A stretch of 64,000 nucleotides of DNA. It comes from Capitulum mitella. Lineage: Eukaryota > Arthropoda > Thecostraca > Pollicipedomorpha > Pollicipedidae. Each line of letters begins with the position of its first letter. The first letter of the stretch is position 1. The stretch is taken from assembly GCA_030062745.1 (NCBI GenBank), contig CP099841.1, forward strand, positions 22,199,398 to 22,263,397. Reading direction: 5' to 3'. Below the pieces are notes generated by a model. That model was given only the letters and a program-made list of their open reading frames with translations, was not told the DNA's origin and did no database searches. Position numbers and translations under genes: made by a program. Below are positions 63,601-64,000 of the stretch, one piece after another.

Positions 63601-64000
63601 GGCAGACGCTGGTCACGGAGCCTGCTGTGTGTGAGTCAGTCAGAGTTAGATTAAAGCCAGTGGTGAGGTGCGAGCAGCCGACATAGGGTTTTCGTAAAAA
63701 AATATGCTACAAAGTGTCATTTCAATAGAGCAGCGACGCCATTTCCGAGTAATCTCTAAGGTCTGCTTCAGTCGGCTTGCTTTATTCATTTGGTCTGCTC
63801 TAGGCCTCAGCTGACTCAGGCCGGCCTGCGTCCTGTCCAGGCCGGACTGCCGCCGGTCTCCTACTGAGGCCGGGGGGCAGATTGCCGTCCTGTCCAGGCC
63901 GGACTGCCGACGGTTTCCTGCTGAGGCCGGGGGCAGATTGCCGTCCTGTCCAGGCTGGACTGCCGACGGTCGGCCGACGGTGGCCCGCTGAGGCCGGGGC
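57411..64000 (+). CDS. Bifunctional pseudouridine-5'-phosphate glycosidase / pseudouridine kinase (13 exons, 3' end beyond window)
   Basis: The PsuG half (roughly residues 28-350) cleaves pseudouridine 5'-phosphate to uracil and ribose 5-phosphate. The PfkB half phosphorylates pseudouridine with ATP. Counterparts of E. coli PsuG Glu31, Lys93, Asp149 and Lys166 are E47, K109, D165 and K182, with the Asp-Lys spacing of 17 preserved. The kinase half has the [15 protein letters not shown] signature and ends at NESGAGD, which carries the catalytic aspartate. Exons 57428-57649, 57819-57959, 58324-58552, 58857-59055, 59331-59455, 59717-59792, 59910-59991, 60589-60648, 60947-61126, 61683-61811, 62147-62393, 62911-63035 and 63434-63579 join in phase for 653 codons. 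The Arg-rich, acid-poor first ~35 residues resemble a mitochondrial presequence. Confidence 0.9.
57819..57959 (+). CDS. PsuG-PfkB gene, exon 2
   Basis: Forty-seven codons, phase 0, from ctgtttcag to aag|gtcact. It encodes [19 protein letters not shown] and [10 protein letters not shown] with the conserved lysine (K109). The donor has C at +3, a weak site. Confidence 0.88.
58324..58552 (+). CDS. PsuG-PfkB gene, exon 3: glycosidase catalytic core
   Basis: Phase 0 entry after ccactgtcag, phase 1 exit at cagg|gtgggt. It encodes [31 protein letters not shown] (D165, metal ligand) and CAGVKSILD (K182, the lysine that forms the Schiff base with the ribose in PsuG). This is the most diagnostic exon of the gene. 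Confidence 0.93.
58857..59055 (+). CDS. PsuG-PfkB gene, exon 4
   Basis: Acceptor tccatcctcag; phase 1 in, phase 2 out at gagat|gtgagt. It encodes [20 protein letters not shown] then [10 protein letters not shown], matching the PsuG V.GY.TDEFPAFY and NPIP segments. An earlier donor at 59049 is out of phase with exon 5. Confidence 0.87.
59220..59378 (+). repeat. Tandem duplication spanning the exon 5 acceptor of the PsuG-PfkB gene
   Basis: 59216-59290 and 59305-59378 share tgacgtcatt, gtctggt, gttacca/gttgcca, agatccagg and catagaac in order. The upstream copy has aag where the real acceptor has cag, and it carries substitutions in the exon-like part. Confidence 0.85.
59331..59455 (+). CDS. 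PsuG-PfkB gene, exon 5
   Basis: Acceptor gtgttgccag; phase 2 in, phase 1 out at gcca|gtatcc. It encodes [39 protein letters not shown], as in the PsuG IEAAIEQAL..VTPFLLARVAELTGG helix. The acceptor and first ~45 exon bases have a diverged duplicate 85 bp upstream. Confidence 0.9.
59717..59792 (+). CDS. PsuG-PfkB gene, exon 6
   Basis: Acceptor ccgtgccag; phase 1 in, phase 2 out at aagg|gtgagt. Completes [26 protein letters not shown], the C-terminal PsuG helix (N.ALVLNNA..AAEIA family pattern). It ends the glycosidase domain. Confidence 0.85.
59910..59991 (+). CDS. PsuG-PfkB gene, exon 7: inter-domain linker
   Basis: Chosen because it is the only short open segment with acceptor (gcgttgcag) and donor (ccc|gtaggt) that converts phase 2 into phase 0 between exons 6 and 8. 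It encodes a Gly/Pro/Asn-rich linker, [20 protein letters not shown] and NSRPP. There is no homology evidence, so this is the least certain exon. Confidence 0.55.
60589..60648 (+). CDS. PsuG-PfkB gene, exon 8: start of kinase domain
   Basis: Twenty codons, phase 0, tctcttgcag to aag|gtaact. [20 protein letters not shown] is the first strand and loop of a PfkB sugar kinase, where VIGG..VD binds the nucleoside. An earlier in-phase donor (gtgaag|gtatct) could shorten it. Confidence 0.85.
60947..61126 (+). CDS. PsuG-PfkB gene, exon 9: PfkB signature 1
   Basis: Sixty codons, phase 0, gtcgtactcag to cacatg|gtgagc. It encodes [40 protein letters not shown], the GG..RN.A..L..LG signature that shapes the substrate pocket of ribokinase-family enzymes. 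Confidence 0.93.
61350..61421 (+). ncRNA. tRNA-like sequence, probable tRNA-derived SINE head
   Basis: The segment has a near-consensus A box (tagctcagttagagcg, 61358-61373) and B box (ggttcgagtcg, 61399-61409) at tRNA-like spacing. The acceptor stem pairs poorly and the anticodon arm is irregular, so a functional tRNA is unlikely. It sits in intron 9 of the pseudouridine gene. I could not define the SINE body or tail. Confidence 0.6.
61683..61811 (+). CDS. PsuG-PfkB gene, exon 10
   Basis: Forty-three codons, phase 0, cggccggcag to gaactg|gtacgg. It encodes [20 protein letters not shown] and [13 protein letters not shown], matching the PfkB pseudouridine kinase pattern TA.Y..V.D..G.L..A..DM.I. 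Confidence 0.87.
62022..62170 (+). repeat. Duplication spanning the exon 11 acceptor, plus gagtggtgattggt repeats
   Basis: gtgactagttccttcggcag followed by atgaagtggcacgagtcgg (62031-62069) resembles gtgactggttccgccggcag followed by gtggagcggcaccagccga (62127-62165). The AG-to-AG distance is 96 bp. Between them, gagtggt(g/c)tgag-type words repeat several times. Confidence 0.82.
62147..62393 (+). CDS. PsuG-PfkB gene, exon 11
   Basis: Phase 0 in, phase 1 out at gacg|gtgagc. It encodes [32 protein letters not shown] and [14 protein letters not shown], the central PfkB fold including the PVS..K and SPN..EL elements. Confidence 0.92.
62911..63035 (+). CDS. PsuG-PfkB gene, exon 12
   Basis: Acceptor tgtgttccag; phase 1 in, phase 0 out at gtg|gtgaga. 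It encodes [20 protein letters not shown] then [16 protein letters not shown], where VTMG.NGV is the PfkB VT.G..G segment before the ATP site. A later AG at 62974 gives the wrong phase. Confidence 0.85.
63036..63433 (+). other. Intron 12 of the PsuG-PfkB gene
   Basis: 398 bp. An open frame at 63193-63414 is out of register with the neighbouring exons and unlike PfkB sequence. Nothing else seen. Confidence 0.7.
63434..63579 (+). CDS. PsuG-PfkB gene, exon 13: catalytic GAGD
   Basis: Phase 0 in after ccgccgcgcag, phase 2 out at gactg|gtgagt. It encodes [22 protein letters not shown], the PfkB signature 2 region; the aspartate of GAGD is the catalytic base. The split codon (tg + first base of the next exon) is probably cysteine, giving GAGDC. 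The rest of the kinase lies beyond the window. Confidence 0.92.
63831..64000 (+). repeat. 56/57-bp minisatellite running off the window edge
   Basis: Units of the form cctgtccaggccggactgcc, then ctgaggccgggggcagattg, repeat three times with small changes. Each carries ctgtccag|g, an acceptor-like sequence. It lies in intron 13, just where the next exon acceptor is awaited. Confidence 0.9.

Overview
The window is eukaryotic nuclear DNA: two intron-rich genes on the + strand, GT-AG introns with consistent phases, very high GC and GC3, and a great deal of minisatellite. A TTAGG-like tract near 56.15 kb (the arthropod telomere motif) and the gene content suggest an arthropod, perhaps a GC-rich crustacean such as a barnacle. 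The species is a guess.

Gene 1 (about 2.2-54.0 kb) is an NHS / GUK-holder family gene, the family of vertebrate NHS, NHSL1 and NHSL2 and fly Gukh. I assembled it by reading exons and checking phases. There are nine coding exons: 2215-2485, 22682-22850, 27567-27660, 38526-38633, 41294-41431, 42556-42662, 44090-44225, 45294-46344 (or on to a stop at 48830) and 50541-54046. The first exon carries the WAVE-homology domain. The last carries a 59-glutamine tract and the conserved C-terminal NHS motifs. Exon 8 appears to have two fates: splicing at an internal donor at 46344 into exon 9 (1,859 aa), or read-through to its own stop (1,519 aa). Both totals are exact multiples of three.

Gene 2 (57.4 kb to beyond the right edge) is a fused pseudouridine-catabolism enzyme: an N-terminal pseudouridine-5'-phosphate glycosidase (PsuG) followed by a PfkB-type pseudouridine kinase. 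Thirteen exons are visible, about 653 codons, ending at the GAGD catalytic motif. The kinase makes pseudouridine 5'-phosphate and the glycosidase splits it into uracil and ribose 5-phosphate, so one polypeptide covers both steps.

Introns hold the other main content: a 3-kb array of a 37-bp unit (4.77-7.80 kb), a (CT)67 tract, a GGC tract and several smaller minisatellites. Two copies of an unrecognised ~95-104-bp element are present, each with its own 12-13-bp target-site duplication. There is also one tRNA-like (SINE-like) sequence. An AT-rich, transposon-like block separates the genes.

The most unusual pattern is that tandem duplications repeatedly span splice junctions in both genes. The donors of gene 1 exons 2 and 4 sit at the head of arrays that copy the exon end plus donor. 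The branch-point region of exon 5 lies in an array. Two gene 2 acceptors have an upstream duplicate that includes the start of the exon.
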